Below are positions 52,624 to 63,027 of a stretch of DNA of 64,000 bases, one piece after another. A model generated the notes under the pieces. It worked only from the letters and a program-made list of their open reading frames with translations, ran no database searches and was not told where the DNA came from. Each line of letters starts with the position of its first letter. Position 1 is the first letter of the stretch. Source of the DNA: Leptolinea tardivitalis (GTDB lineage Bacteria > Chloroflexota > Anaerolineae > Anaerolineales > Anaerolineaceae); the NCBI RefSeq assembly GCF_001050275.1, contig NZ_BBYA01000009.1:1-64000 (forward strand), given 5' to 3'. Made by a program: the position numbers and the translations under genes.

Positions 52624-53160
52624 ATGAATCACACGATCGTAGCCCTTGTGGATGATGTTCCCGGTGTATTGAACAGGGTGGCTTCCCTCTTCCGCAGGCG
52701 TTCTTTCAATATTGAATCATTGGCCGTTGGCCATACGGAAAATCCCGGCGTGTCGCGGATGACAATTGTTGTCGACAGCGACGATACCAGTATCCTGCGG
52801 TTGATCTCTTACCTGTACAAGCTGGTGAATGTGATCCAGGTGGAAGATCTGACAACCAAACCCTGCGTCACTCGGGATCTGGCATTGATAAAGGTCAAGG
52901 CCGATACAGAAAATCGTGCCCAGATCACACAGATCGTGGATGTATTCCGTGCCCGCATTGTGGATATTTCCAACAGTTCTTTCATCGTTGAAATCACCGG
53001 CGATGAAGAAAAAATTGAAGGCTTCATTGAAGTCCTGCGTCCCATTGGCATTATTGAGATGGTACGAACCGGACGTGTTGTACTGGCTCGCGGGGCGGCC
53101 CCGTTATATGCCAGTGAAAAAATTATTGATACCGAAAAGCTGGCAACCGCTGCCGGCTAG
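52624..53160 (+). CDS. ilvN: Acetolactate synthase, regulatory (small) subunit
   Basis: The 178 residues have an N-terminal ACT domain (HTIVALVDDVPGVLNRVASLF) that binds valine for feedback inhibition, and the C-terminal domain that activates IlvB. Start ATG 52624 is preferred; TTG 52606, inside ilvB, is in frame. Length and order are usual for the small subunit type of IlvN/IlvH. Confidence 0.95.
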   Translation: MNHTIVALVDDVPGVLNRVASLFRRRSFNIESLAVGHTENPGVSRMTIVVDSDDTSILRLISYLYKLVNVIQVEDLTTKPCVTRDLALIKVKADTENRAQITQIVDVFRARIVDISNSSFIVEITGDEEKIEGFIEVLRPIGIIEMVRTGRVVLARGAAPLYASEKIIDTEKLATAAG

Positions 53161-53193
53161 ACGATACAAAATTCATCCAGGAGACAGAGTAAC

Positions 53194-54258
53194 ATGGCAA
53201 AAATGATTTTTAGCGGAGTTGAAGAAGAAGTTGTAACCCGGGAAGAGTTCCCCCTTGAAAAGGCACGTCAGGTTCTCAAGAACGAAACAGTTGCCGTTCT
53301 TGGTTATGGTGTTCAGGGTCCCGCCCAGGCAATGAATATGCGTGATAACGGTATTAACGTCATTGTTGGTGTGGGTGACAAGAATAAATATCCCGATTGG
53401 GCCAAAGCCGAAAAAGACGGCTGGGTACCCGGAAAAACACTCTTTTCGGTAGAAGAAGCCTGTGAAAAAGGCACCATCATCCAGTACCTGATGTCGGATG
53501 CCGCCCAGAAACTTCTCTGGAACACGGTAAAACCATACCTAACCAAAGGGAAAGCCCTCTATTTTTCCCATGGATTCTCGATCGTCTATAAAGATCAAAC
53601 CGGTGTTATCCCTCCCGCCGATATTGATGTCATCATGGTAGCTCCCAAAGGTTCCGGTACCAGTGTTCGCGCCAATTTCCTTGATGGCAGTGGAATCAAT
53701 TCAAGTTTCGCGGTTGAACAAGATGCCACCGGAAAGGCGCTTGACCGCACCCTTGCCCTTGGCATTGCTGTTGGGTCCGGATACCTTTTCCGAACCACTT
53801 TCAAGCATGAAGTTTACAGCGACTTGACCGGCGAACGCGGTGTTCTCATGGGCGCTCTGGCTGGCATTATGGAAGCCCAGTATGCCACCCTCCGTTCCCA
53901 CGGGCATTCTCCGAGTGAATCCTTTAATGAGACAGTAGAAGAACTTACCCAGAGCCTTATTCGCCTGGTTGGTGCCAACGGAATGGATTGGATGTATGCC
54001 AATTGCAGCACCACCGCCCAGAGAGGCGCACTTGACTGGCGCCACGAATTCCGCAAAGCCACAGAACCGGTGTTTGAACGCCTGTACAAGAGTGTTGAAA
54101 GTGGTGAGGAAACCCGCATCGTCCTCGAAGCCAACAGCAAGCCAGACTATCAGATTGGTCTGAACAGAGAATTGAAGGAAATGCGCGAATCTGACCTGTG
54201 GACCGCCGGAGCCATGGTTCGCTCCCTTCGCCCGGAAAACCAGAAAAAAGGTAATTAA
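53194..54258 (+). CDS. ilvC: Ketol-acid reductoisomerase
   Basis: The 354 residues form a class I enzyme: Rossmann motif GYGVQGPAQAMNMRD near residue 35, then the all-helical C-terminal domain, with metal ligands in DLTGERGVL and EELTQSLI. It isomerises and reduces acetolactate and acetohydroxybutyrate with NADPH or NADH. CAGGAGACAG precedes ATG 53194. It lies 3 nt before leuA. Confidence 0.95.
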   Translation: MAKMIFSGVEEEVVTREEFPLEKARQVLKNETVAVLGYGVQGPAQAMNMRDNGINVIVGVGDKNKYPDWAKAEKDGWVPGKTLFSVEEACEKGTIIQYLMSDAAQKLLWNTVKPYLTKGKALYFSHGFSIVYKDQTGVIPPADIDVIMVAPKGSGTSVRANFLDGSGINSSFAVEQDATGKALDRTLALGIAVGSGYLFRTTFKHEVYSDLTGERGVLMGALAGIMEAQYATLRSHGHSPSESFNETVEELTQSLIRLVGANGMDWMYANCSTTAQRGALDWRHEFRKATEPVFERLYKSVESGEETRIVLEANSKPDYQIGLNRELKEMRESDLWTAGAMVRSLRPENQKKGN

Positions 54259-54261
54259 GAC

Positions 54262-55896
54262 ATGTCAACTGCGGACAATAACCGTGTAAGGATTTTTGAT
54301 ACCACCCTGCGGGACGGTGAACAGAGTCCCGGGGCGACCATGACCAGCGCTGAAAAACTGGAAGTGGCCCGCGGTCTTGCCCGCATGGGTGTCGATATTA
54401 TTGAAGCCGGGTTCCCGGCGGCATCACCTGATGACCTGGAAGCCGTCCGGAAAATCGCCGATGAAGTCGGGAATTCGGCTGATGGTAGTACACCACCTGT
54501 CATTTGTGGACTGGCACGCTGTTCGAAAAATGATATTGACAAAGCCTGGGAAGCTGTGAAGTCAGCTGCCCGGCCGAGGATTCATACATTTTTGGCCACA
54601 TCCGACATCCACATGGAATATAAGCTCAAAATGACCCGTGAACAGGTGGTCGAGAAAGTGCGCGATATGGTGTCTTATGCGCACAGTCTGTGTGACGATG
54701 TTGAATTTAGCCCGGAAGATGCCGGACGCAGCGATCCCCAATTTCTCTATAAAGTTCTCGGTGTAGCGATTCAGAGCGGCGCCACCACCCTGAACATTCC
54801 GGATACAGTGGGATACACCATGCCAGCCGAGTTCGGTGCATTGATTTCTGGGATCATCCAAAATACACCCGGTGTTGAAAAAGCCGTTATTTCCGTCCAT
54901 TGCCACAACGATTTGGGATTGGCTACAGCCAACACCATCGCCGGCCTGCAGGCTGGTGCCCGCCAGGCAGAAGTTACCATCAACGGTATCGGCGAACGCG
55001 CTGGAAACACGGCCCTTGAAGAAGTAGTGATGGTCTTACAGACCCGCGAACCGATTTTCAAACTCACCACCGGGATTGATACCACTCAGATCGTTAAAAT
55101 GAGCAAGCTGATCAGCAACTACACCGGCATAACCGTCCAACCTAACAAGGCGATCGTCGGTGCCAATGCTTTTGCCCATGAAGCCGGTATTCACCAGGAT
55201 GGCATGCTCAAAAACCAGCAGACTTACGAGATCATGCGGCCTGAATCTGTTGGAGCTTCTCTCAGCAAACTGGTTTTGGGCAAGCATTCAGGAAAACATG
55301 CCCTGAAAACACGTCTGGAAAGCCTGGGTTATGAACTGGGTGATGACGAGCTGGTGAAAATGTTTGAACGCTTCAAGATGCTGGCTGATAAGAAGAAAAT
55401 GATTACCGATGCCGATCTTGAAGCTCTGGTTTCAGATGAACTGTACCAGCCGCGTGAACTGTACTCTCTTGATGGTTTACAGGTGGCCTGCGGCACAATG
55501 GGTATGCCTACCGCCACCGTTCGACTACGCGACCCGGAAGGTGAACTGCATGTACAGGCCTGTGTGGGTACTGGCCCTGTGGATGCGGCTTTCAAAGCGA
55601 TCAATGCCGTCATCCAATTTCAAAATTCTTTGCAGGAATTTGTTGTTCATGCTGTAACTGAAGGGATTGATGCTCTCGGAGAGGTAACCGTCCGTCTGCA
55701 GGGTGAAGGTGAAACAGCCAACGTTGGACTGCAGCCAGATCAGAACCAGCCGCGCACATTTGGCGGGTATGGAGCAGATACAGATATTGTTGTTGCCAGT
55801 GCCAAAGCTTACCTTTCGGCGCTGAATAAGATGCTGGTTGCCAGCGGACATTACGGTCCGCCGGAAAAAGCATCGACTGAAGCAATTGTCTATTGA
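54262..55896 (+). CDS. leuA: 2-isopropylmalate synthase
   Basis: The 544 residues begin with the DRE-TIM barrel motif [16 protein letters not shown], followed by metal ligands in HCHNDLGLA and a C-terminal LeuA regulatory domain from about 390, which normally binds leucine. The enzyme condenses 2-oxoisovalerate and acetyl-CoA. A second, related synthase (citramalate synthase) is encoded further on, but this one has the full LeuA features ([18 protein letters not shown]). Confidence 0.95.
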   Translation: MSTADNNRVRIFDTTLRDGEQSPGATMTSAEKLEVARGLARMGVDIIEAGFPAASPDDLEAVRKIADEVGNSADGSTPPVICGLARCSKNDIDKAWEAVKSAARPRIHTFLATSDIHMEYKLKMTREQVVEKVRDMVSYAHSLCDDVEFSPEDAGRSDPQFLYKVLGVAIQSGATTLNIPDTVGYTMPAEFGALISGIIQNTPGVEKAVISVHCHNDLGLATANTIAGLQAGARQAEVTINGIGERAGNTALEEVVMVLQTREPIFKLTTGIDTTQIVKMSKLISNYTGITVQPNKAIVGANAFAHEAGIHQDGMLKNQQTYEIMRPESVGASLSKLVLGKHSGKHALKTRLESLGYELGDDELVKMFERFKMLADKKKMITDADLEALVSDELYQPRELYSLDGLQVACGTMGMPTATVRLRDPEGELHVQACVGTGPVDAAFKAINAVIQFQNSLQEFVVHAVTEGIDALGEVTVRLQGEGETANVGLQPDQNQPRTFGGYGADTDIVVASAKAYLSALNKMLVASGHYGPPEKASTEAIVY

Positions 55897-55912
55897 TCCA
55901 AAGGAGTGAGAT

Positions 55913-56236
55913 ATGAATACAAGAAGCACAGTGTTGGTTGAACCCAGTGTGGCAAAGATGCTGGATCCCTACAGCAATCCGCGCACCATCCCGGGCGGTT
56001 GGGATGTGTCTGCCATACAACGGATCCATCTGCCGGAAGCCGGTCGAAAAGTTGTAGCTGAACCCAGTGTGACAAAAATGCTGGATCCATTCAGCGCCCC
56101 GCGGACTATTCCGGGTGGTTGGGATGTGTCTGCCTTCACGCCATCGGAAAAAAACATCGTCGAGACCTACGGTGACTCATCATTCCAATCCGGTAATACA
56201 GCAGGGAAGAATGAGCCCAGCAAAAACACTCTTTAA
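55913..56236 (+). CDS. Small protein with a duplicated 25-residue motif inside the leu operon
   Basis: The 107 residues start after a strong Shine-Dalgarno (AAGGAGTGAGAT before ATG 55913) and lie between leuA and leuC. The motif [25 protein letters not shown] occurs twice, at residues 10-34 and 50-74, exactly 40 residues apart, with 22 of 25 positions identical. The DNA repeats with a 120-bp offset. The C-terminal 30 residues are polar ([15 protein letters not shown]). There is no signal peptide, membrane helix or known domain. The end overlaps leuC by 26 nt. I do not recognise the family. Position suggests a link to leucine synthesis, for example an adaptor of LeuA, LeuC or LeuD. Confidence 0.7.
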   Translation: MNTRSTVLVEPSVAKMLDPYSNPRTIPGGWDVSAIQRIHLPEAGRKVVAEPSVTKMLDPFSAPRTIPGGWDVSAFTPSEKNIVETYGDSSFQSGNTAGKNEPSKNTL

Positions 56237-57632
56237 TAAAATCTGGGAAAAGCATATTGTGGCACAGCCGCCCGATATGCCGGCGGTGCTTTATATTGAT
56301 CTTCATCTGGTCCATGAAGTCACGTCTCCCCAGGCTTTCGAGGGATTACGAGAGCGTGGGTTGACAGTACGCCGCCCTGAACGAACGGTTGCCACAATTG
56401 ATCATGCCATCCCAACCCGGTCAAACGGAACGCCTGAAAGCCGCCTGGATTTCGCCGATGAGTTATGTGTGAAACAGATTCACCAATTGGAAGCGAACTG
56501 CCGTCAGTTTGGCATCACTTTAAATGGTTTGCAAAGCGAAGATCAGGGTGTGGTTCATATCATCGGGCCTGAACAGGGACTTACCCAGCCCGGAATGACC
56601 ATTGTGTGCGGAGACAGTCACACAGCCACCCATGGCGCTTTTGGTGCACTGGCTTTTGGCATTGGCACCAGCGAAGTCGAGCACGTTTTAGCCACCCAGT
56701 GCCTCTTGCAGCGTCGCCCAAAAACTATGGAAGTACGTGTGGATGGCCAGCTTGCGAAAGGTGTTTCTGCAAAAGATGTCATTCTGGCGCTCATCAATAA
56801 AATTGGTGTTGGCGGCGGAGTGGGTTATGTTATTGAATACACCGGTGAAACCATTCGGGCTATGTCAATGGAAGAGCGCATGACAGTCTGTAATATGTCG
56901 ATTGAAGCTGGTGCCCGCGCCGGGATGATCGCTCCGGATGAAACCACATTTGAGTACCTGTCTGCCCGTAAATATGTTCCGCGGGGAGATGCCTGGGAAC
57001 AGAAACTGGCCGAATGGAAAGAACTGGTTACTGATTCCGGCGCCGAATATGATGCCCGGGTAGTGATTAATGCTTCAGAACTGGAACCCATGATAACCTA
57101 CGGTACCAATCCGGGAATGAGCATTTCCATTTCCGAAAAATTACCAAAAGTCGAATCGTTTAAAGACGATAACCAGAAGGCCGGTTTCGAAAAAGCATTG
57201 ACCTATATGGGCTTGAAATCCGGTCAAAAACTGGCAGGTCACAAAATCGATGTGGTCTTTATTGGCTCCTGTACCAATGGACGCATTTCTGATTTGCGTC
57301 AGGCAGCCTCTGTTTTGAAAGATTGGAAGGTGGCTGATGGATTGCGGGTGCTTGTCGTGCCGGGATCACAGGAAGTTAAACGACAGGCAGAGGCAGAAGG
57401 TTTGGATGCAATTTTCAAAGCCGCCGGTGCAGAATGGCGAGAACCTGGTTGCAGTATGTGCATTGCCATGAATGGTGATCAGATTGAGCCGGGTCAATAC
57501 GCTGTAAGCACAAGCAATCGCAATTTCGAAGGCCGTCAGGGAAAAGGCGGACGCACCTTCCTGGCAAGCCCGCTGACGGCAGCTGCATCGGCTGTCACCG
57601 GCCGGGTGACCGATCCCCGAACGTTGTTATAG
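56211..57632 (+). CDS. leuC: 3-isopropylmalate dehydratase, large subunit
   Basis: Start ATG 56211 gives 473 residues beginning [14 protein letters not shown], the normal LeuC N-terminus; the frame is open upstream only because it overlaps the small gene before it. The [4Fe-4S] cysteines are in [11 protein letters not shown] and [11 protein letters not shown], and the active site loop is [13 protein letters not shown]. With LeuD it isomerises 2- to 3-isopropylmalate, and probably also processes citramalate to 3-methylmalate. Confidence 0.95.
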   Translation: MSPAKTLFNKIWEKHIVAQPPDMPAVLYIDLHLVHEVTSPQAFEGLRERGLTVRRPERTVATIDHAIPTRSNGTPESRLDFADELCVKQIHQLEANCRQFGITLNGLQSEDQGVVHIIGPEQGLTQPGMTIVCGDSHTATHGAFGALAFGIGTSEVEHVLATQCLLQRRPKTMEVRVDGQLAKGVSAKDVILALINKIGVGGGVGYVIEYTGETIRAMSMEERMTVCNMSIEAGARAGMIAPDETTFEYLSARKYVPRGDAWEQKLAEWKELVTDSGAEYDARVVINASELEPMITYGTNPGMSISISEKLPKVESFKDDNQKAGFEKALTYMGLKSGQKLAGHKIDVVFIGSCTNGRISDLRQAASVLKDWKVADGLRVLVVPGSQEVKRQAEAEGLDAIFKAAGAEWREPGCSMCIAMNGDQIEPGQYAVSTSNRNFEGRQGKGGRTFLASPLTAAASAVTGRVTDPRTLL

Positions 57633-57648
57633 ACAGAATTGAGTCTCC

Positions 57649-58242
57649 ATGGAACCATTTAGAACGATCCATTCACGGGTGGTGGTGATACCGGTGAACG
57701 ATATTGACACAGATCAAATCATCCCCGCCCGATTCTTGAAGGTAACCGATAAAAAAGGCCTGGGAGCCAATCTTTTTGCCGATTGGCGATACCTGCCGGA
57801 TGGAAAACCCAACCCTGATTTCATCTTGAATCAACCTCAAAGTCAGGGTGCTCAGGTTCTGTTGGCCGGTGATAATTTCGGCTGCGGTTCATCCCGTGAA
57901 CATGCGCCCTGGGCATTAACCGGGTTCGGCTTTCGGGCGGTTATTTCCACATCATTTGCAGATATCTTTCGGAATAACTCATTGAAAAATGGTTTGTTGC
58001 CGGTGCTTGTGGATGTTCAAACCCACCAAAAACTGGTGGATATGTTCACGGAAATTCCTGATGCACACCTGACCATTGATCTTGAGAAAAGTGAACTCGT
58101 AATGCCAGATGACAGCCGGGTTAATTTTCCGATCGATGCATTCTCGAAGAATTGTCTGTTGAATGGCACCGATGAGCTGGGATATCTTCTCGGGATGGAA
58201 GCGCAGATTTCATCCTATGAAAAGCTGAATTTCAGCGGATAG
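57649..58242 (+). CDS. leuD: 3-isopropylmalate dehydratase, small subunit
   Basis: The 197 residues carry [16 protein letters not shown] and [17 protein letters not shown], the LeuD signatures. It pairs with LeuC encoded just upstream (16-nt gap). The length is that of the bacterial LeuD type of about 200 residues, not the short archaeal one. Confidence 0.95.
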   Translation: MEPFRTIHSRVVVIPVNDIDTDQIIPARFLKVTDKKGLGANLFADWRYLPDGKPNPDFILNQPQSQGAQVLLAGDNFGCGSSREHAPWALTGFGFRAVISTSFADIFRNNSLKNGLLPVLVDVQTHQKLVDMFTEIPDAHLTIDLEKSELVMPDDSRVNFPIDAFSKNCLLNGTDELGYLLGMEAQISSYEKLNFSG

Positions 58243-58252
58243 GGATGGGAAA

Positions 58253-59824
58253 ATGATCCAGATCTATGACACCACCCTTCGCGACGGAACTCAACGCAAA
58301 GATATTTCACTCTCTGTCAGCGATAAGATGAATATTGCCCGCCGGTTGGATGACCTGGGGATCGCTTTTATCGAAGGCGGTTGGCCAGGTTCCAACCCGA
58401 AGGATGTTGAATTTTTTCAACGGGCGGCGAAAACGACCTGGAAGAATGCCAAGATCGCGGCCTTTGGCAGTACATGTGCCGCCAATAAGCAGCCGGATGA
58501 GGATGCCAACATCCGTGCCCTTCTGGAAGCCGAAACACCCTATTGCACCGTGGTCGGCAAGACATCAGTGCTGCATGTGACGGATGTACTGCGCACCTCG
58601 CTGGATAACAACCTGCGAATCATCGAACAGAGCATTGCCTATCTTACTTCTCAGGGACGGTCGGTCATCTATGACGCCGAGCATTTTTTTGATGGTTTCA
58701 AGTTGGATCCTGCATATTCAATCGAGACTCTCAAGGCTGCACAACGCGGCGGAGCTGAAACCCTGGTGCTTTGCGAAACCAACGGCGGTTCCATGCCCTG
58801 GGAAGTCAGTGAAATCGTACGTCAGGTGAAAGAAAAATTGGATGCTCCTCTGGGAATCCATGCGCATAATGACAGCGAATGTGCTGTGGCCAACTCCATT
58901 TCTGCTTTACGGGAAGGCTGCATTCAGGTGCAGGGTACCATCAACGGATATGGTGAACGTTGCGGCAATGCCAACCTGTGTTCCATCATCCCCAACCTGG
59001 AATTAAAAATGGGATTGAAAACCCTGCCAGATGGGCAATTGAAGAATCTCTTTGACCTTTCCCATTATGTGGCTGAAGTGGCCAACCTCTCGCCTGATGA
59101 ACATCTGGCGTATGTAGGACGGGCGGCCTTTGCACACAAAGGTGGTATTCACGTAGCGGCTATGCGCAGGACAACCCGGTCTTACCAACATGTTGACCCC
59201 GAACTGGTGGGAAACCGCATGGAGGTGATCGTTTCGGAGCTTTCGGGCAAGGGAAATCTTGTCAGCAAGGCAGAAGAATACGGTATTACCCTGGAAAATG
59301 AAAGTCAGGCTGTGGAAGTGCTTCAAACAGTCAAACAGCTCGAAGCCAAAGGATTCTCCTTTGAAGCGGCCGAAGCATCCGTGGTCATGCTCTTTAAACG
59401 ACTGGAAAAGAATTACAAAGCTCCATTTGAACTGATCGATTTTGCCGCAGAAGTGGAACATCGCCGCGGCAGGGGAATCTTCTCTGAAGCCACTGTAAAA
59501 GTGATGGTGGATGATCAGGTGATGCACACGGCGGCAGAAGGGAATGGCCCGGTTAATGCGCTTGACCTGGCGCTTCGAAAAGCGCTGGTCACACATTACC
59601 CTGCAGTAGACAGTTTCCACCTGTCAGATTACAAAGTCCGTATTTTGGATGGTAAGAATGGCACCAGTGCCACCACCCGAGTTTTGATCGAAACAAAAAA
59701 TGAGATCAAGACCTGGAATACGGTTGGTGCGGGCACCAATATCATAGAAGCGAGCTGGCAGGCCCTGGTCGATTCGATAGAATACGGCCTGGCGGTAGTT
59801 CATCCTGCCAGTCAGGGAGTGTAA
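58253..59824 (+). CDS. cimA: (R)-citramalate synthase
   Basis: The 523 residues form a LeuA-like DRE-TIM barrel enzyme: [21 protein letters not shown] at the N-terminus, [11 protein letters not shown], which separates citramalate synthases from LeuA, and the metal site [15 protein letters not shown]-terminal regulatory domain starts at about 400. It makes citramalate from pyruvate and acetyl-CoA, the first step of the threonine-independent isoleucine route. No ilvA is present in the operon, which agrees. Confidence 0.93.
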   Translation: MIQIYDTTLRDGTQRKDISLSVSDKMNIARRLDDLGIAFIEGGWPGSNPKDVEFFQRAAKTTWKNAKIAAFGSTCAANKQPDEDANIRALLEAETPYCTVVGKTSVLHVTDVLRTSLDNNLRIIEQSIAYLTSQGRSVIYDAEHFFDGFKLDPAYSIETLKAAQRGGAETLVLCETNGGSMPWEVSEIVRQVKEKLDAPLGIHAHNDSECAVANSISALREGCIQVQGTINGYGERCGNANLCSIIPNLELKMGLKTLPDGQLKNLFDLSHYVAEVANLSPDEHLAYVGRAAFAHKGGIHVAAMRRTTRSYQHVDPELVGNRMEVIVSELSGKGNLVSKAEEYGITLENESQAVEVLQTVKQLEAKGFSFEAAEASVVMLFKRLEKNYKAPFELIDFAAEVEHRRGRGIFSEATVKVMVDDQVMHTAAEGNGPVNALDLALRKALVTHYPAVDSFHLSDYKVRILDGKNGTSATTRVLIETKNEIKTWNTVGAGTNIIEASWQALVDSIEYGLAVVHPASQGV

Positions 59825-59828
59825 ATTC

Positions 59829-60887
59829 ATGCAAGCAAAAATCATCTTACTGCCCGGTGACGGAATCGGTCCCGAGGTGGTGGCAGCGGCCGTCCGTGTT
59901 CTTCAGGCTGTGGAGAAAAAGTTTGGCCATTCTTTCCATTTTGAGAAACAACTCATCGGCGGGTGTTCCATTGATGCTTCCGGCGTTGCTCTCACTGATT
60001 CGGCATTGAAAGCCTGCCAATCGGCTGATGCTGTTCTCCTCGGTGCTGTAGGCGGCCCCAAATGGGACGATCCTCTGGCCAAAGAACGTCCTGAAAAGGG
60101 ATTGCTGGCGTTGCGTAAAGGGCTGGGGGTATTTGCCAATCTGCGCCCGGTGAAGGTTTATCCTTCGCTGGTGGGGGCGTCTCCTCTTCGGCCAGAGAAA
60201 CTGGCTGGTGTGGATATGGTTGTGGTACGCGAATTGACTGGTGGCCTTTACTTCGGTAAACCAAAATGCCGTGAGCAGATTGACGGCCGCACCCATGCCG
60301 TGGATACCATGGAATACATGGATGATGAGATCCGCCGGATTGTGGATATGGCGTTTCAACTGGCTCGCGGCCGCCGAAAAAAAGTCACATCGGTAGACAA
60401 AGCGAATGTGCTTGAGACGTCCCGTCTGTGGCGCCAGGTGACGGCTGATGTGGCGGCCGGTTATCCGGATGTGAAGCTGGAAAACATGCTGGTGGATACC
60501 GCTGCCATGCGTCTCGTGTCTAATCCGGCGGAATTTGATGTGCTGGTGACCGAGAATATGTTCGGCGATATTCTCACCGATGAGGCTGCCGTCCTTTCTG
60601 GCTCGATGGGGCTGCTGCCGTCTGCCTCACTGGGCAGCGACGGACCCGGTCTCTATGAACCGATTCATGGTTCTGCACCGGATATTGCTGGTAAAGGAAT
60701 TGCCAATCCGATTGGTACCATTTTGAGTTCGGCATTTTTGCTGCGTTATTCATTGAAATTGGAAAAAGAGGCATCTGCCATAGAAATGGCTGTAGAAAAA
60801 ACCATTGCTTCTGGCCGGTTGACGGCTGATCTGGGGGGGACTGCCAACACGACTGAGGTGACGGATTCAATTCTTGATGTTCTGTAA
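59829..60887 (+). CDS. leuB: 3-isopropylmalate dehydrogenase
   Basis: The 352 residues belong to the isocitrate/isopropylmalate dehydrogenase family: [21 protein letters not shown], the substrate-binding stretch [11 protein letters not shown], and [12 protein letters not shown]. The reaction is NAD-dependent oxidation and decarboxylation of 3-isopropylmalate, and probably of 3-methylmalate in the citramalate route. It starts 4 nt after the end of cimA. Confidence 0.96.
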   Translation: MQAKIILLPGDGIGPEVVAAAVRVLQAVEKKFGHSFHFEKQLIGGCSIDASGVALTDSALKACQSADAVLLGAVGGPKWDDPLAKERPEKGLLALRKGLGVFANLRPVKVYPSLVGASPLRPEKLAGVDMVVVRELTGGLYFGKPKCREQIDGRTHAVDTMEYMDDEIRRIVDMAFQLARGRRKKVTSVDKANVLETSRLWRQVTADVAAGYPDVKLENMLVDTAAMRLVSNPAEFDVLVTENMFGDILTDEAAVLSGSMGLLPSASLGSDGPGLYEPIHGSAPDIAGKGIANPIGTILSSAFLLRYSLKLEKEASAIEMAVEKTIASGRLTADLGGTANTTEVTDSILDVL

Positions 60888-60914
60888 ACTTTTTCTTTTA
60901 TCGGAGGTAGTAGC

Positions 60915-61835
60915 ATGGCTTCATATCCAAAATTCGTGTGGATGAACGGAAAAATCGTTGAAACAGAAAAAGCAACAGTCCCGTTTTTTAACACGACACT
61001 GCACTACGGCGCCGGCGTGTTTGAAGGAATTCGCTGTTATGCCACATCCAAAGGTCCGGCTGTCTTTCGGTTGAAAGATCATATGGACCGCCTGATCAAC
61101 TCGGCACGCATCATTGGGGTTCGAGATTTTCCCTTCACCTCAGAAGAGCTTTGCCAGGCCACAAAAGACATCATCAAGGCGAATGGCTATTCATCCTGTT
61201 ATATCCGTCCGCTGCTTTACCTGGCCAGCCCTCTTCCGTCGCTTAATCTGGATGACGGTAAAGCGGCTGTGGGCATCGGCGTCTGGGAAATGGGGGCTTA
61301 TCTTGGCCAGGAACAGATTGAAAATGGGTTGAAAGCCAATGTGGCTTCCTTTACACGGCATCACCCGAATGTCTCGATGACCAAAGCTAAGGTGACAGGC
61401 AATTATGCCAACAGCATTCTGGCCAAGACCGAGTCCATCCGCCTCGGGTATGATGAAGCCATCATGCTGGATCCCTCCGGCTATGTGGCCGAATGCACAG
61501 GAGAGAACGTCTTCCTCGTGCGTAAAGGGCAGCTTTATTCTCCGATCACCGCAGATACCCTGGAAGGGATCACCCGCGATTCACTGATGACGCTGATCAA
61601 AGAAATGGGATACTCTGTAACCGAAACGATGATTGGGCGCGATCAGCTCTATATTGCCGATGAGGTTTTTATGTGCGGCACAGCGGCCGAACTGACCCCG
61701 GTTTCGGAAATAGACGGTCGGGTTATCGGTTCCGGCAAAATGGGGCCCATCACCCGCAAAATTCAGACAGAGTTCAAAAAAGTAGTAAACGGGGAACATC
61801 CACTTTCTACGAAGTGGTTGGATTACGTAAATTAG
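60915..61835 (+). CDS. ilvE: Branched-chain amino acid aminotransferase
   Basis: The 306 residues are a class IV PLP enzyme: GVFEGIRCYATSKG at the N-terminus, TKAKVTGNYANSILAK with the PLP lysine, and GYVAECTGENVFLVR. It is the last step for valine, leucine and isoleucine. CGGAGGT precedes ATG 60915. It is the last gene of the operon, and no clear intrinsic terminator follows; a GC-rich palindrome at 61918 is the nearest structure. Confidence 0.95.
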   Translation: MASYPKFVWMNGKIVETEKATVPFFNTTLHYGAGVFEGIRCYATSKGPAVFRLKDHMDRLINSARIIGVRDFPFTSEELCQATKDIIKANGYSSCYIRPLLYLASPLPSLNLDDGKAAVGIGVWEMGAYLGQEQIENGLKANVASFTRHHPNVSMTKAKVTGNYANSILAKTESIRLGYDEAIMLDPSGYVAECTGENVFLVRKGQLYSPITADTLEGITRDSLMTLIKEMGYSVTETMIGRDQLYIADEVFMCGTAAELTPVSEIDGRVIGSGKMGPITRKIQTEFKKVVNGEHPLSTKWLDYVN

Positions 61836-61917
61836 TCTCCCCACACCGGTCTTTCTTCATTTCCAAAATGGAAGTGGAGAATCATCACCTCAAGAATTTT
61901 TTCTTGTGAACCAAATC

Positions 61918-61945
61918 GTAGGGGTGGACGGCCGTCCACCCCTAC
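61918..61945. repeat. 28-bp perfect palindrome, copy 1
   Basis: GTAGGGGTGGACGG followed by its exact complement. The core GGTGGACGGCCGTCCACC recurs at 62083. Between ilvE (61835) and the lipoprotein gene (62161) I see no gene except a doubtful 63-codon minus-strand frame; the paired palindromes are the only structured elements. They resemble dispersed REP-type or miniature palindromic repeats. Confidence 0.8.
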
Positions 61946-62077
61946 CTGTGGTGTTATGCATGAGGGGGCGGAGTTGAAACCTTTGCTTGGCTTCTTCTGG
62001 CGACTGAAAAATTTGTCTTTACATGATAGGAAAAGCCGGGGAATGTGCTTTCGCGATGCTTTTGTATTATTTCTGCC

Positions 62078-62105
62078 GTAAAGGTGGACGGCCGTCCACC
62101 CCTAC
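62078..62105. repeat. 28-bp palindrome, copy 2
   Basis: Same core as copy 1 and same outer GTA/CCCCTAC ends, with AA in place of GG in the left arm. It lies 160 bp downstream of copy 1. Confidence 0.8.
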
Positions 62106-62160
62106 GGATTGCATATCGAATTGGGGCGTGGAGGAATAAAGCCACGCCTTGAATTTCTCG

Positions 62161-62850
62161 TTATTTTTTAAATAATACAACAGCGTTATCTTTTGCTTTG
62201 GCACTTTCGGCCAACTGCAATTCCACTATCTCCATGCCCTCTTCCGGGATGGCAAAGGCAAAATCGGCTTCACCCACGGTATCGGTTTTCTCGCTGGCAT
62301 AAAAACCCTTCAATGCACCGCCTTTGGAATTCCACCCTTCCAGCACTAATTGTTTTTCTCCATTGGAAAACGTGACAATCACATAGGTATTGGTACTGAT
62401 GACCTTATTGTAGATGGCGTTGACATCGGCCATGAAGTAAATATTGGCCGTATTCTGTCCCTTGTTAAATTCATATTCCTTGCCGGTGGTGGCATTGGGA
62501 TCAAGCGGAATGACCTTGCTGCCTATTTCCATCTTCACAAACTTGAAGTTGACATTTTTATACGAAGCCACATTGACGGAAGCAGCCGCCGGAGTGACCT
62601 TGTTAAAATTGGTGTAATCTGGCGTTGGCGTGATGGTGGGAGTCGGAGTGGCGGAAGGAAGAGGAGTCTCCGTAGCTGTGGGCGGCGGCAGGGGGGTATT
62701 TGTGGCGGCTGCCTCCATAATGGCTTTCTGCGTGAGGGCTGCCATCGTCTGGGCAACGACCTGGTTTTGATCGCTGCCACAGCCAGATATCAATCCTCCG
62801 ACGAGAATAAATCCCAGGCTTACGAATATCAGTTTGTGTTGTGTTTTCAT
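62161..62850 (-). CDS. Lipoprotein with Pro/Thr-rich linker and beta domain
   Basis: The 229 residues begin with a lipoprotein signal peptide ending GGLISGC, a Gln/Ala-rich helix, a PT linker (LPPPTATETPLPSATPTP) at about 50-75, and a beta-rich C-terminal domain of about 145 residues (YVIVTFSNGEKQLVLEGW). It is anchored outside the cell. AGGAGGG precedes ATG 62850. No family is recognised; the C-terminal domain might be an Ig-like or DUF4352-like beta sandwich. The linker type is common in Anaerolineae. Confidence 0.7.
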   Translation of the reverse strand: MKTQHKLIFVSLGFILVGGLISGCGSDQNQVVAQTMAALTQKAIMEAAATNTPLPPPTATETPLPSATPTPTITPTPDYTNFNKVTPAAASVNVASYKNVNFKFVKMEIGSKVIPLDPNATTGKEYEFNKGQNTANIYFMADVNAIYNKVISTNTYVIVTFSNGEKQLVLEGWNSKGGALKGFYASEKTDTVGEADFAFAIPEEGMEIVELQLAESAKAKDNAVVLFKK

Positions 62851-63027
62851 TCTGTCCCTCCTCAGGAACGACTAAAAAAGTGCAGCCTGACCTGATCTAC
62901 CTGGCTAAACAAGAATGCCAATTACTACCTTGATGGATAAAAATAGTTATCTAATTCTATCAAAACTCAGATCGAATCGTTCCATCCTGTATGGATTTGT
63001 GTTCCAGCCGGGTACAATAACCGGTAT

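Noticed and set aside
61954..62145. 63-codon minus-strand frame between the two palindromes
   Set aside because: It runs through one palindrome, has no clear ribosome binding site and no recognisable protein features.
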